Position numbers and translations under genes: made by a program
From: Campylobacteraceae bacterium
Lineage (GTDB): Bacteria; Campylobacterota; Campylobacteria; Campylobacterales; Campylobacteraceae
DNA length: 22,546 bases
Assembly: GCA_031259875.1 (NCBI GenBank)
Contig: JAIRKW010000143.1
Span: 1-22,546 of the forward strand
Direction: 5' to 3'
Notes under the pieces: generated by a model
What the model was told of the DNA's origin: nothing
The model's database searches: none
Seen by the model: only the letters and a program-made list of their open reading frames with translations
Part shown: in pieces, positions 1 to 7,361 of the stretch
Numbering within the stretch: position 1 is the first letter of the stretch
How the letters are laid out: each line of letters starts with the position of its first letter

Positions 1-159
1 TCAGCTCAAGCTGCAGGCAGTGCAGTAGGACACAATCCTATATCCATACTTATACCATGCCATAGAGTTATAGGAGCTGATGGAAGTTTGAGAGGATATG
101 CAGGAGGAGTTGATAAAAAACAGTTTTTGCTTGAACTTGAAGGTATAAAAATAGACTAA
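1..159 (+). CDS. ogt: Methylated-DNA--protein-cysteine methyltransferase, C-terminal part
   Basis: Partial gene cut by the left edge; 52 codons remain before the TAA. The enzyme repairs O6-alkylguanine by moving the alkyl group onto its own cysteine. The reading frame contains GHNPISILIPCHRVIGADG, the family's active-site signature; the acceptor cysteine is the C of PCHRV (residue 20 of the fragment). The G-x-L-x-G-Y-x-G-G segment that normally follows is also present, as LRGYAGG. The C-terminus ends where the family usually ends, so the 3' end looks intact. Whether this is the short Ogt type or the C-terminal domain of an Ada-like fusion cannot be told from the fragment. No clear terminator hairpin follows the stop. 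Confidence 0.92.
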   Translation, partial: SAQAAGSAVGHNPISILIPCHRVIGADGSLRGYAGGVDKKQFLLELEGIKID

Positions 160-255
160 AACTTTCATCATAAGCAGTTGAAAAAATTAAAATCTAAAAC
201 CAATCCCATATACATTATTTTCGCATGAGCGAACGACAAGCTAAACTGAGGGAAT

Positions 256-300
256 AAAGAGTTTTTGTCAAAAACAATATTTGCAAAAAGTGTGCAAATC
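256..300. repeat. Copy A of a diverged 45-nt repeat
   Basis: Aligned without gaps to 488-532, 34 of 45 positions match by hand count; the shared blocks are AAAGAGTTTT and ATATTTGCAA. The centre of this copy is a palindrome, GTTTTTG-T-CAAAAAC (260-274). The other copy has a palindrome at the same place with different bases. Confidence 0.6.
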
Positions 301-413
301 CTCTATTTCGTCATTTTGCACAATAGAACTTATGCTTCACTTTACTAGTAATGTGCAAATCCAAAACAATCATCAAAAATATGAATTCCTATTTTTATGA
401 AAATAAACTGCTC

Positions 414-457
414 TGTCATGAGCTTGGAGCATTAGCAATGTGGTGCAGCAATCCAAG
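414..457 (+). repeat. Degenerate TCATTGC/GCAATCC-type palindromic repeat
   Basis: The segment opens with GTCATGAGC and closes with GCAGCAATCC, resembling the ends of the better-preserved copy at 615-648 (GTCATTGCGAGG...GCAATCC). The interior is longer and poorly conserved. Weakest member of the set. Confidence 0.4.
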
Positions 458-487
458 TATCCCCATTTCATCGCTCCTGCAACGAGC

Positions 488-532
488 AAAGAGTTTTCAT
501 AGAAAATGATATTTGCAAGAAATGCGAAAATT
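488..532. repeat. Copy B of a diverged 45-nt repeat
   Basis: Partner of 256-300. The central palindrome here is TTTTC-ATA-GAAAA. The T-A pair flanking the loop in copy A is replaced by C-G in this copy, so pairing is kept although the sequence changed. Confidence 0.6.
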
Positions 533-614
533 CATAGAAAAATAAAAAAGATTAAAAATCAAACCAAAAACATTAATCCCGCAACTCCCAAAAACTTCGA
601 AATCAACTTTCTCC

Positions 615-648
615 GTCATTGCGAGGAGCTTGCGGCGCGGCAATCCAC
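615..648 (+). repeat. TCATTGCGAGG...GCAATCC palindromic repeat, forward copy
   Basis: The sequence runs GTCATTGCGAGGAGCTTG and ends in GGCGCGGCAATCCAC. ATTGC at 618-622 pairs with GCAAT at 640-644. This is a recognisable small palindromic repeat type seen between genes in several bacterial groups. Related copies lie at 967-1000 (inverted), 16008-16042 and 16071-16096 (inverted). Confidence 0.7.
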
Positions 649-840
649 AACATAAAGTGTTTATTCATTTGTAAAACAAAAATCTTTCACTTCAATATTA
701 TCTTCTTTAGATATTATTTTCCCCTTTGACACTGCCAAACATTTAATAAAGAATAAGATATTCAAACTGTTTGAATATCCCTTGATTTTATTAAATGTGA
801 AAGTATAGAATATGGATAGTGTCACTGGGCAATTTCTTTG

Positions 841-863
841 GTTACTTTGCATAAGAAAGTAAC
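841..863. repeat. Perfect 8-bp inverted repeat (stem-loop)
   Basis: GTTACTTT (841-848) and AAAGTAAC (856-863) are exact inverse complements around a 7-nt loop, GCATAAG. The surrounding TTTCTTTG and CAAAAAAG extend partial symmetry. There is no gene next to it for it to terminate, so it is more likely an interspersed palindrome than a terminator. Confidence 0.6.
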
Positions 864-966
864 TACAAAAAAGATTTCAAGAAAATTAGAAAAAGAGTAA
901 AGATTGTTTTGAGGAAAATGCATTTTAAAACATGAATACTTCGTGTTGCATAATAATGGAGAAGAT

Positions 967-1000
967 GGATTGCCACGCTGACTTTGTCAGCTTACAATGG
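967..1000 (-). repeat. TCATTGC...GCAATCC palindromic repeat, inverted copy
   Basis: Read on the minus strand this gives CATTGTAAGCTGAC and ends in GCGTGGCAATCC, the same ends as 615-648 but in the opposite direction. The centre holds a perfect hairpin, GCTGAC (977-982) with GTCAGC (986-991), and the outer arms ATTG (969-972) and CAAT (995-998) also pair. Confidence 0.65.
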
Positions 1001-1053
1001 TGTAATTCTATATACTGCAAGCGATGATATACTCTGTTATTTGATTTTTCAAA

Positions 1054-1076
1054 CTAAGCCTCTGCCTAACGCTTAG
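1054..1076 (-). terminator. Possible weak terminator downstream of the 400-aa gene
   Basis: CTAAGC (1054-1059) and GCTTAG (1071-1076) are inverse complements with an 11-nt loop. On the minus strand the stem is followed by TTTGAAAAATC. It lies about 95 nt past the stop at 1171. The T-run is broken and the stem is short, so the call is tentative; it could equally be part of the repeat-rich region. Confidence 0.25.
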
Positions 1077-1170
1077 ACAACCGCACTATGAAAACTTAAT
1101 TTTCACCCTCAATAACTAACTTCTATTTATAAGTATCTATTGCAGGCACAAATTTAACCGTACGCTTTTA

Positions 1171-2373
1171 CTACTTTTCATCTCTCTTTTTCTTAGCGTT
1201 TTTAATAACCTCATCGATTCTGTTTTTAGCTGATTCCCACGCGTGCAAACCAAGCTTTTTCGCATCATCGGCAAACTGTTTTGCTTTAGGAACAGTATCC
1301 TCCTTAAAAGCTTCTACTTTTTTATTTGTCTCTTTTTTTATCTCTTCAAATTTTTTGCCCGCTATCTCTTTAAACTCTTTAAAAGTTTCGTCTTTAAAAG
1401 TCTCTATCTTTTCGCTTAAAACCTCAGTCGCTTCAGTGCTAAGCCTTTTTAATTTGGCAATATATGTACTTTGTTCAGCGATAATCTCACTCAAAATCTT
1501 AGCTGAAATATCTATGCTATTTAGCTGGAATTGTTTCAAAAGTGCAGTAAAGCTCTCCTCTATATCGATAACACCAAGTCTGTTCTCTTCGGAGTTTTTT
1601 AAAAATTCTTTTATCTCGTCGGGCGCAAATTTAAGATTGTTTTTAAATTTTTCAGCTGACTTTGCTATGCCCTCTCTAATACCTTTTACTGTTCCTTTCA
1701 GCACATAATGAGCGTTGGCATAATCGCTGTCAGCTATATCACATGCAGCTTCTAAGATAGTAGACGCGATGCCCAAAATCCGCTGTTTTATGAATTTGCC
1801 CTCATTTATAGCTTGATATGTGAAAGTTTTGCTAAGTTCATTTATAGTATCCTCTATATCACAGCCTTTTTCAAGAGTTGTGATAAATGCCCCTTCAGCA
1901 GCCTCTTTTAGGATTCCTAACATTTCTGCATTTAGCAATTTTGCATCATTTAATCCGTGGATTACCTGCTCTTTTTCATCATCCCCAAACTCTGTCAGCG
2001 CCGTTTCAATCGTATCATAAGTATCTGCAATGAGCTGCTGTATCTCTGCGCTTTCGGCACGAATAGCTTTTTCAAGCTGCTCTCTTTCGTAGATAATTTT
2101 AAAAAGATACTCTTTTTTATAATAGCTCGCCGCACTCATTAATCCATCCACAACACTTGAGATACTTTTGGCACTTCTTAATTTCTCCTCTTTGAGCACG
2201 GCGGTGAAAAGTTCAAAAAGCTCTTTTATTGTATCTTTTATCTCGTTTTCATTTAAGTCTTTTATCTTTTTGCGACCCAAATCAAAACTAATCTCTCTTA
2301 TGATGGTAAATATTTGAGGATTTTTTTTATTCTCTTTAAGAGTATTTTTAAAAATAATTTTAGCTGATTCCAT
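1171..2373 (-). CDS. Helical protein of unknown function, 400 aa
   Basis: I do not recognise a function. ATG start at 2373 with a good ribosome site (AAGGAG, 5 nt upstream). The protein has no signal peptide, no membrane segment and no cysteine except one in the middle (GCDIEDT and ACDIADS contribute two in total). It is almost wholly predicted helix and very rich in Lys and Glu. From about residue 300 the sequence becomes an amphipathic, apolipoprotein-like series (repeats of the type F-K-E, e.g. IETFKDETFKEFKEI and KKFEEIKKETNKKVEAFKED), ending in a basic tail KNAKKKRDEK. From memory it may belong to a family annotated DUF6781, which I could not verify. It lies 13 bp downstream of the DUF493 gene on the same strand, so the two are probably co-transcribed. 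A cytoplasmic surface-binding or scaffold role is a guess only. Confidence 0.85.
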   Translation of the reverse strand: MESAKIIFKNTLKENKKNPQIFTIIREISFDLGRKKIKDLNENEIKDTIKELFELFTAVLKEEKLRSAKSISSVVDGLMSAASYYKKEYLFKIIYEREQLEKAIRAESAEIQQLIADTYDTIETALTEFGDDEKEQVIHGLNDAKLLNAEMLGILKEAAEGAFITTLEKGCDIEDTINELSKTFTYQAINEGKFIKQRILGIASTILEAACDIADSDYANAHYVLKGTVKGIREGIAKSAEKFKNNLKFAPDEIKEFLKNSEENRLGVIDIEESFTALLKQFQLNSIDISAKILSEIIAEQSTYIAKLKRLSTEATEVLSEKIETFKDETFKEFKEIAGKKFEEIKKETNKKVEAFKEDTVPKAKQFADDAKKLGLHAWESAKNRIDEVIKNAKKKRDEK

Positions 2374-2386
2374 ATTTTCTCCTTAC

Positions 2387-2641
2387 TTACAAGATAAATT
2401 TTATGTCAATATCTGCTTCCAATGCTCTAAACAGAGCTTCTCTGTCTTTGCTGTCAAAAACTAAAACTTTCAAATTATAACTTTTATAGCCGCCCTTTTG
2501 ATTATTAAACTCTACAGTATACTCTCTATCTTTTAAAACTCGTTTTGTAATAGCCTGCATATCGCCGACAGTGATGACTTTATAGCGCCAAACACACGGG
2601 TACTCTATGGCAAGTTCTTTTGAAGTAATATCGTCTTTCAA
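2387..2641 (-). CDS. DUF493 (YbeD/HP0495-like) small regulatory-fold protein
   Basis: 84 residues, the usual size of the DUF493 family, whose members (E. coli YbeD, H. pylori HP0495) have an ACT-like alpha/beta fold and no established biochemical role. The family opening motif is clear: IEYPCVWRYKVI at residues 13-24 compares with the YPCLWDYRVI of HP0495. The start is TTG at 2641: no ATG occurs before Met28, which would cut into the fold, and AAGG lies 7 nt upstream of the TTG. It appears to be the first gene of a two-gene unit with the 400-aa protein, 13 bp away. A TATAAT box lies 28 bp upstream. Confidence 0.85.
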   Translation of the reverse strand: MKDDITSKELAIEYPCVWRYKVITVGDMQAITKRVLKDREYTVEFNNQKGGYKSYNLKVLVFDSKDREALFRALEADIDIKFIL

Positions 2642-2668
2642 CTAAAAACCTTATCACATTTTTTGTTT

Positions 2669-2674
2669 ATTATA
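2669..2674 (-). promoter_or_regulatory. Candidate -10 box for the DUF493 unit
   Basis: On the minus strand this reads TATAAT, perfect to consensus, and would give a leader of about 20 nt before the TTG start at 2641. No -35 box at good spacing was found, which is common for sigma-70 promoters in Campylobacterota. Confidence 0.45.
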
Positions 2675-2817
2675 ATACAATTTGCCTTCAATAAAATAAC
2701 AAATGTATAAATATCTTGGATTTAAAATTATCTTTTTGCCGCATTTGCGTGATATTTAGTTTTACTGCTTTTGTGCGCATTTTACCGCTTACTGTTTTGG
2801 CATTTACAGCGCTAAAA

Positions 2818-3420
2818 TCAGTATCCAAGAGTTTCGTTTACAAGTATGACGCTGATTCGTCCGGGCACGTCTTTGTGGATAATGCCACCCTTATTTGATA
2901 TGCTTTGCGCCGTAGCGTCTGCGCTCTTGCCGAATGTAAGAGCTTTTTTGTTCAGTCTCTGCGCATTTTTAACAGCTGCTATCTTCTCTATTCTGTCCAA
3001 CCCCTCATGTATATCGCTGACGATTTTGTTGACTCCAGCTATTATCAAAAGCTTATCAGAGCCAAAAATTTGCGCAGCCACTCTGTTTCCCGAACCGTCA
3101 TAATTTATAAGCCACCCTTCTTTTGTTATGGCATTCGTACCTGTTATGTATATATCGGCTGTAATTCCGTTTTTGCGTCTTTTCGTATTCTCTTCTTTGC
3201 TGATGCCATCTTCGTATTGATTATATAAGGTAATATCTTTGCGCGATGTCAAATACTCAAGTAAGCCTATCTCTTCAACAGACACAGAACCGCCAAGCCC
3301 TATAGACAAACCCGGCTTTATATACTCCTTTGCTTTTTCCAATGCCTCTTGTCCGGTCTGCACAAATATAACTTCAATGCCGTTTTTAAGGGCATTTTTC
3401 TTTAATTCCTCTATACTCAT
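2818..3420 (-). CDS. LUD-domain protein (DUF162, LutC/YkgG-like)
   Basis: 200 residues, start ATG at 3420 with a strong ribosome site (GAAGGAG). It matches the LUD family in order: GLGGSVSVEEIGLLEYL near residues 42-58, DIYITGTNAITKEGWLINYD at about 89-108, GSGNRVAAQIFG just after, IIAGVNKIV near 127, and the closing GRISVILVNETLGY. LUD proteins include LutC/LldG of L-lactate utilisation, but stand-alone 200-aa members like this one have no proven role. Most single-domain members I recall carry cysteines in the stretch before the final GRI motif; here the corresponding segment (KSADATAQSISNKGGII) has none, and the whole protein is cysteine-free. No lutA or lutB neighbour is present, so lactate use cannot be inferred from context. 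Confidence 0.85.
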   Translation of the reverse strand: MSIEELKKNALKNGIEVIFVQTGQEALEKAKEYIKPGLSIGLGGSVSVEEIGLLEYLTSRKDITLYNQYEDGISKEENTKRRKNGITADIYITGTNAITKEGWLINYDGSGNRVAAQIFGSDKLLIIAGVNKIVSDIHEGLDRIEKIAAVKNAQRLNKKALTFGKSADATAQSISNKGGIIHKDVPGRISVILVNETLGY

Positions 3421-3445
3421 AACTTCTCCTTCGGCAAGTTAAAAT

Positions 3446-3454
3446 GTATTAGCA
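3446..3454 (-). promoter_or_regulatory. Candidate extended -10 for the LUD gene
   Basis: Minus strand reads TGCTAATAC, an extended -10 type element 26 bp before the ATG, in an AT-rich stretch with no clear -35. Confidence 0.3.
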
Positions 3455-3635
3455 TAACACTATTAGGCTAAATTTTATATTTTATTTTAAAAATAATAAA
3501 AAAACTTTGTTTAGAAAAAAGGTCGGAAAAGTATGGTTTTTAGCTTTTTATCCTTTTTTACTCTTTAATTTTTATATTTTACACATAAAAATCCCTTTCA
3601 AGTCTTTTGATATACATATAATTAAACTTTTGAGA

Positions 3636-3641
3636 TATAAT
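3636..3641 (+). promoter_or_regulatory. Candidate -10 box for lgt
   Basis: A perfect TATAAT inside a T-rich tract. Transcription would begin near 3648, leaving a leader of about 24 nt with the AGGAG at 3659-3663. It therefore supports the TTG start at 3672 and argues against the longer frame from 3507. Confidence 0.5.
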
Positions 3642-3671
3642 AAAGGCTTCCAACCAAAAGGAGTTTTTGTT

Positions 3672-4535
3672 TTGAGTTTTTGGCAGAATATTTATACGCA
3701 TTTCGACCCGGTAGCGTTTAACATAGGTCCTTTTGCCGTGCATTGGTATGGGATTATGTATGTCAGCGCACTTTTGGGAGCTATAGTTATTGCCAAATGG
3801 TTTGTAAAAAAAGACCGTATTCCAATGACACTAAGCGTTGTGGACAGTTATTTTTTATGGGCTGAACTTGCTGTGATAGTAGGCGCCAGAGTAGGTTTCA
3901 TATTGATATATGACCCCAATACTAACTACTATTTGACACATCCGTGGCAGATTTTTAACCCTTTCCAAAACGGAGAGTTTGTAGGAATCCGCGGAATGAG
4001 TTATCACGGCGCGGTTTTTGGGTTTTTGATAGTAACGTTTGCATATTGTAAAAAGTACCGATATTCAGTGTGGCAGTTTTTGGATTTGGCAGCGCTGAGC
4101 ATACCTTTGGCATATGTACTGGGACGCATTGGCAACTTTTTAAACCAAGAATTGGTCGGACGCGCTACAGATGTGCCTTGGGGTATTTATGTAGACGGTG
4201 TTTTAAGACATCCTTCGCAGCTCTATGAAGCGTTTTTCGAGGGGTTCTTGGTATTTATTATTATATTTTTTTATAGAAAATATAAAAAATATGATGGTGA
4301 ACTTATCGCAGTTTACGGCATAACTTACTCTATAGGACGTTTTACGGCTGAATTTTTCAGAGAGCCTGACTCGCAAATGGGGTTTGTATACGGCGGCTGG
4401 ATGAGCGCCGGACAAGTTTTATCGCTGGTAATTATAACTATGGGGGTTTCATTATATATTTATATTATAAAGAGCAATCAAAAGAGACTTGCCGCAAAGA
4501 GCGTTAAAAACAAAAGGGCGAAAAAAAAGCTTTAG
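3672..4535 (+). CDS. lgt: Prolipoprotein diacylglyceryl transferase
   Basis: Inner-membrane enzyme that moves diacylglycerol from phosphatidylglycerol to the lipobox cysteine of prolipoproteins, the first step of lipoprotein maturation. The start chosen is TTG at 3672 (AGGAG 8 nt upstream), giving 287 aa, the normal family size. The frame stays open to an ATG at 3507, but that would add 55 hydrophobic, AT-rich residues unlike the family N-terminus and would place the start upstream of the TATAAT box. Signature motifs are intact: HWYGIMY at 24-30, SYHGAVFGF with His112 (E. coli His103), GRIGNFLNQELVGR with Arg152 and Asn155 (E. coli Arg143, Asn146), RHPSQLYEA at 179-187 and SIGRFTAEFFREPD near the end. 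About seven membrane helices and a very basic cytoplasmic tail. frdC follows after 68 nt, with no evident functional link. Confidence 0.95.
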   Translation: MSFWQNIYTHFDPVAFNIGPFAVHWYGIMYVSALLGAIVIAKWFVKKDRIPMTLSVVDSYFLWAELAVIVGARVGFILIYDPNTNYYLTHPWQIFNPFQNGEFVGIRGMSYHGAVFGFLIVTFAYCKKYRYSVWQFLDLAALSIPLAYVLGRIGNFLNQELVGRATDVPWGIYVDGVLRHPSQLYEAFFEGFLVFIIIFFYRKYKKYDGELIAVYGITYSIGRFTAEFFREPDSQMGFVYGGWMSAGQVLSLVIITMGVSLYIYIIKSNQKRLAAKSVKNKRAKKKL

Positions 4536-4603
4536 TCTAATATGCAATATATAGTTTGGCAAAATTTATAAAGTTGTAAAAAATTCATTTAAAAGGATAC
4601 ACA

Positions 4604-5374
4604 GTGACCAATATTATCGAAGGATATATAGGTAAGAGGGTTGACGGTAAAAAAAGCCGCGTACCTGCGAAACTGGATTTTATTCAGAGCGCTACGGGAC
4701 TTTTTTTAGGATTATTTATGTGGGGGCATATGTTTTTTGTCGCCACTATACTTATAAGCGAAGATGCGCTTAACTGGGTAGCCGGGGCATTTGAAGGAAG
4801 CCTCTTTTTAAGCGAGAAACAGCCCGTGCTTGTTTCTGCTATCGTATTTATCGTATTTTGTATATTTGTCGTACACGCCTGTCTTGGAATGAGGAAGCTT
4901 CCTATCAATTTCATACAATATCAGATATACAAAGCACACGCAATCAATATGAAACACTCCGACACGAGTTTGTGGTTTTGGCAGGCAAAAACAGGTTTTA
5001 TAATGTTCTTTTTGGGTTCTGCTCACTTAATCATAGTGTTGACAAATCCAGAGATAACAGCCCAAATTTCCGGCAGCAGAATGTACAGCCATTTTATGTG
5101 GCCGTTTTATTTGATACTTCTTTTTGCAGTTGAAATTCACGGCGGCGTAGGATTGTATCGTCTATGTGTAAAATGGGGCTGGTTTGAAGGCAAAGATGCG
5201 AAAGTTACAAGAAAAAGACTGACAAAACTAAAATGGGCACTTACAGTGTTTTTTCTCGCTCTTGGTTTATTAACGCTCGGCGCTTACGTTAAAACGGGCT
5301 ATAAATATGCCAATCTCGACAGTAGCGGCGTACACGCAGCATATCAAATAAATAATGATGTAAAGGGTTTATAA
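4604..5374 (+). CDS. frdC: Fumarate reductase, di-haem cytochrome b subunit
   Basis: Membrane anchor of menaquinol:fumarate reductase; it carries two haems b and the quinol site and passes electrons to FrdB. GTG start at 4604 with AAAAGGA 6 nt upstream. 256 residues, the same length as Wolinella succinogenes FrdC. Five hydrophobic helices can be drawn. The four axial histidines are in place as His42, His91, His141 and His179 (Wolinella 44, 93, 143, 182). The residues known in Wolinella for menaquinol oxidation (Glu66) and the transmembrane proton E-pathway (Glu180) appear here as Glu64 and Glu177 (VEIHGG). This places the protein in the di-haem Wolinella/Campylobacter type and not the haem-less E. 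coli FrdCD type. frdA begins one nucleotide after its stop, so the three genes form an operon. Confidence 0.96.
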   Translation: MTNIIEGYIGKRVDGKKSRVPAKLDFIQSATGLFLGLFMWGHMFFVATILISEDALNWVAGAFEGSLFLSEKQPVLVSAIVFIVFCIFVVHACLGMRKLPINFIQYQIYKAHAINMKHSDTSLWFWQAKTGFIMFFLGSAHLIIVLTNPEITAQISGSRMYSHFMWPFYLILLFAVEIHGGVGLYRLCVKWGWFEGKDAKVTRKRLTKLKWALTVFFLALGLLTLGAYVKTGYKYANLDSSGVHAAYQINNDVKGL

Positions 5375-5375
5375 G

Positions 5376-7361
5376 ATGAATGTAAAATACTATGACGCAT
5401 TAGTTATCGGCGGAGGATTAGCAGGTCTTAGAGCTGCTGTAGCAGCAGCCGAAAAAGGACTTAGCACTACTGTTTTGAGTTTGATTCCAGTTAAACGTTC
5501 GCACTCTGCGGCGGCTCAAGGCGGTATGCAGGCAAGTCTTGGAAACTCCAAAATGAGCGAAGGCGACAATGAAGATTTGCACTTTGCGGATACTGTTAAA
5601 GGAAGTGACTGGGGCTGTGACCAAGAGGTAGCCAGAATGTTTGTTACAACTGCACCTAAAGCGATTCGCGAGCTTGCTGCATGGGGCGTTCCTTGGACAA
5701 GAATATCAAAAGGCACAAGAACAGCAGTCATCAATGCTGAAAAAACTACAATAGAAGAAAAAGAAGAGGTTCACGGGCTTATCCACTCTCGCGATTTCGG
5801 CGGTACAAAAAAATGGAGAACCTGTTATACAGCTGACGCAACAGGCCACACAATGCTTTTTGCAGTCGCAAACGAAGCTTTGAAGCATAATGTAAATATT
5901 GAAGACAGAAAAGAGGCGATTTCACTTATTGTGGAAAAAGACAGATGTTACGGCGCAGTTGTCAGGGATTTGGTAACGGGCGAATTAACAGCTTATGTAG
6001 CAAGAGGTACTCTTATAGCTACAGGCGGATACGGCAGACTCTATAAGCATACCACAAATGCCGTCAACTGTGAAGGAATCGGTGCAGCTATCGCTTTAGA
6101 GACAGGTTTGGCAAGTCTTGGAAATATGGAAGCGGTACAATTTCACCCAACTCCAATAGTTCCATCAGGCATTCTTTTGACAGAAGGCTGCAGAGGAGAC
6201 GGCGGTATTTTACGCGATGTGGACGGACACCGTTTTATGCCAGACTACGAGCCTGAGAAAAAAGAGCTTGCAAGCCGCGACGTTGTAAGCCGAAGAATGT
6301 TAGAGCACATCAGAAACGGTAAAGGTGTCAAATCTCCATACGGCGAACACGTTTGGCTTGACATATCTATCTTGGGACGCGAACATATCGAGAAAAACCT
6401 AAGAGACGTTCAAGAAATTTGTATGATATTTAACGGTATTGATCCAGCAGACGAAGGTCCTAAAGGTTGGGCACCCGTACTTCCTATGCAGCACTACTCC
6501 ATGGGTGGTATCAGAACAAAATCAACCGGCGAATCTCCGGCACTAAAAGGATTATTCAGTGCGGGCGAGGCAGCATGCTGGGATATGCATGGTTTTAACA
6601 GACTTGGCGGAAACTCCGTAAGTGAAACTGTGGTAGCCGGTATGATAGTAGGCGACTACTTCGCTGATTTTTGTAAAGCAAATGACATCACTATCAGCAC
6701 AAAAAACATTGAGGCGGCTGTAGAAAAACAACAAAATCATATTAATGAAGTATTATCGCGAGAAAGCGGCACAAATATCTTTGAGATTAAAAATCGTATG
6801 AAAGATGTTATGTGGGAACACGTGGCGATATTCAGAAACGGAGAGGGTTTGCAAAAAGCCGTTACAGAGCTTGAAGAGCTTTACAAAAAATCTCTCAAAG
6901 CTTCTATTAAAACTAAAAATATCGGTGCAAATCCCGAACTTGAAGAGGCATACAGAGTGCCTAAAATGCTCAAACTCGCTCTTTGCGTAGCGCTTGGAGC
7001 ACTTCAAAGAACAGAAAGCCGCGGTGCGCATTATAGAGAAGATTATCTAAAACGCGATGATACCAATTGGCTCAAAAGAACTCTTGCCTACTGGAAAGAA
7101 GGAGCGACTTTACCGACCTTAGAATATGAAGAGCTTGACATTATGAAAATGGAGCTCCCGCCTGCGTTTAGAGGATACGGTGTAAAAGGAAATATCATAG
7201 AGAACCCTTTGAGTGCAAAACGCCAAGAAGAAGTTGATAAAATGAAAGAGAAGCTGGAAGCTGAAGGTAAAGACAGATGGGAAGTACAGGATGCTATTAT
7301 GCCATTTGCACTTCAGCCGCAATTTAAAGCAAGAAATGAGCGCGTAGGAGATAAGAAATGA
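5376..7361 (+). CDS. frdA: Fumarate reductase flavoprotein subunit
   Basis: Catalytic subunit that reduces fumarate to succinate with covalently bound FAD. 661 residues (Wolinella FrdA is 656). The Rossmann nucleotide motif IGGGLAGLRAAVAAAEKG is at 11-28. The FAD-linking histidine is His43 in RSHSAAAQGG. Active-site residues fall on the Wolinella numbering: His257 (VQFHPTP), Arg301 (ELASRDVVSRR), then His373 (MQHYSMGG) and Arg409 (GFNRLGGNS) for His369 and Arg404. The C-terminal domain holds the family motif RTESRGAHYREDY. ATG at 5376 with AAAGGG upstream; its TGA overlaps the frdB ATG by four bases (ATGA), suggesting translational coupling. Succinate dehydrogenase is the only serious alternative; the frdCAB order and the Wolinella-type FrdC favour fumarate reductase, although the enzyme can run both ways. 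Confidence 0.97.
   Translation: MNVKYYDALVIGGGLAGLRAAVAAAEKGLSTTVLSLIPVKRSHSAAAQGGMQASLGNSKMSEGDNEDLHFADTVKGSDWGCDQEVARMFVTTAPKAIRELAAWGVPWTRISKGTRTAVINAEKTTIEEKEEVHGLIHSRDFGGTKKWRTCYTADATGHTMLFAVANEALKHNVNIEDRKEAISLIVEKDRCYGAVVRDLVTGELTAYVARGTLIATGGYGRLYKHTTNAVNCEGIGAAIALETGLASLGNMEAVQFHPTPIVPSGILLTEGCRGDGGILRDVDGHRFMPDYEPEKKELASRDVVSRRMLEHIRNGKGVKSPYGEHVWLDISILGREHIEKNLRDVQEICMIFNGIDPADEGPKGWAPVLPMQHYSMGGIRTKSTGESPALKGLFSAGEAACWDMHGFNRLGGNSVSETVVAGMIVGDYFADFCKANDITISTKNIEAAVEKQQNHINEVLSRESGTNIFEIKNRMKDVMWEHVAIFRNGEGLQKAVTELEELYKKSLKASIKTKNIGANPELEEAYRVPKMLKLALCVALGALQRTESRGAHYREDYLKRDDTNWLKRTLAYWKEGATLPTLEYEELDIMKMELPPAFRGYGVKGNIIENPLSAKRQEEVDKMKEKLEAEGKDRWEVQDAIMPFALQPQFKARNERVGDKK

Larger units (their letters stand above)
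160..1170. other. 1-kb intergenic region rich in degenerate palindromic repeats
   Basis: I see no convincing gene here. The only open frame of note (661-852, minus) has low-complexity composition, no ribosome binding site and overlaps repeat sequence. The region holds two diverged copies of a 45-nt element, at least two and possibly three copies of a TCATTGC...GCAAT palindromic repeat, an 8-bp-stem hairpin and a further stem-loop, each listed separately. TGTGCAAATCC occurs twice (291-301 and 352-362), and TGTGCAAA (291-298) is matched by its inverse TTTGCACA (315-322). It reads as a sink for small interspersed repeats. Confidence 0.7.

Noticed and set aside
661..852. Minus-strand open frame of 63 codons
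   Set aside because: Composition is AT-driven, no ribosome site precedes it, its start overlaps the 841-863 hairpin and it lies between repeat copies.
1064..1076. GCCTAAC-GCTTAG resembling the outer core site of an integron attC
   Set aside because: No matching GTTRRRY partner occurs at a usable distance on either strand, and no integrase or cassette gene is near.
2716..2898. Plus-strand frame of 60 codons downstream of the LUD gene
   Set aside because: It runs antisense into the LUD coding end, has no ribosome site and no recognisable protein features.
3507..3671. Upstream in-frame extension of lgt from an ATG at 3507
   Set aside because: It would add 55 AT-rich residues not found in the family, has no ribosome site and contains the TATAAT box that precedes the TTG start.
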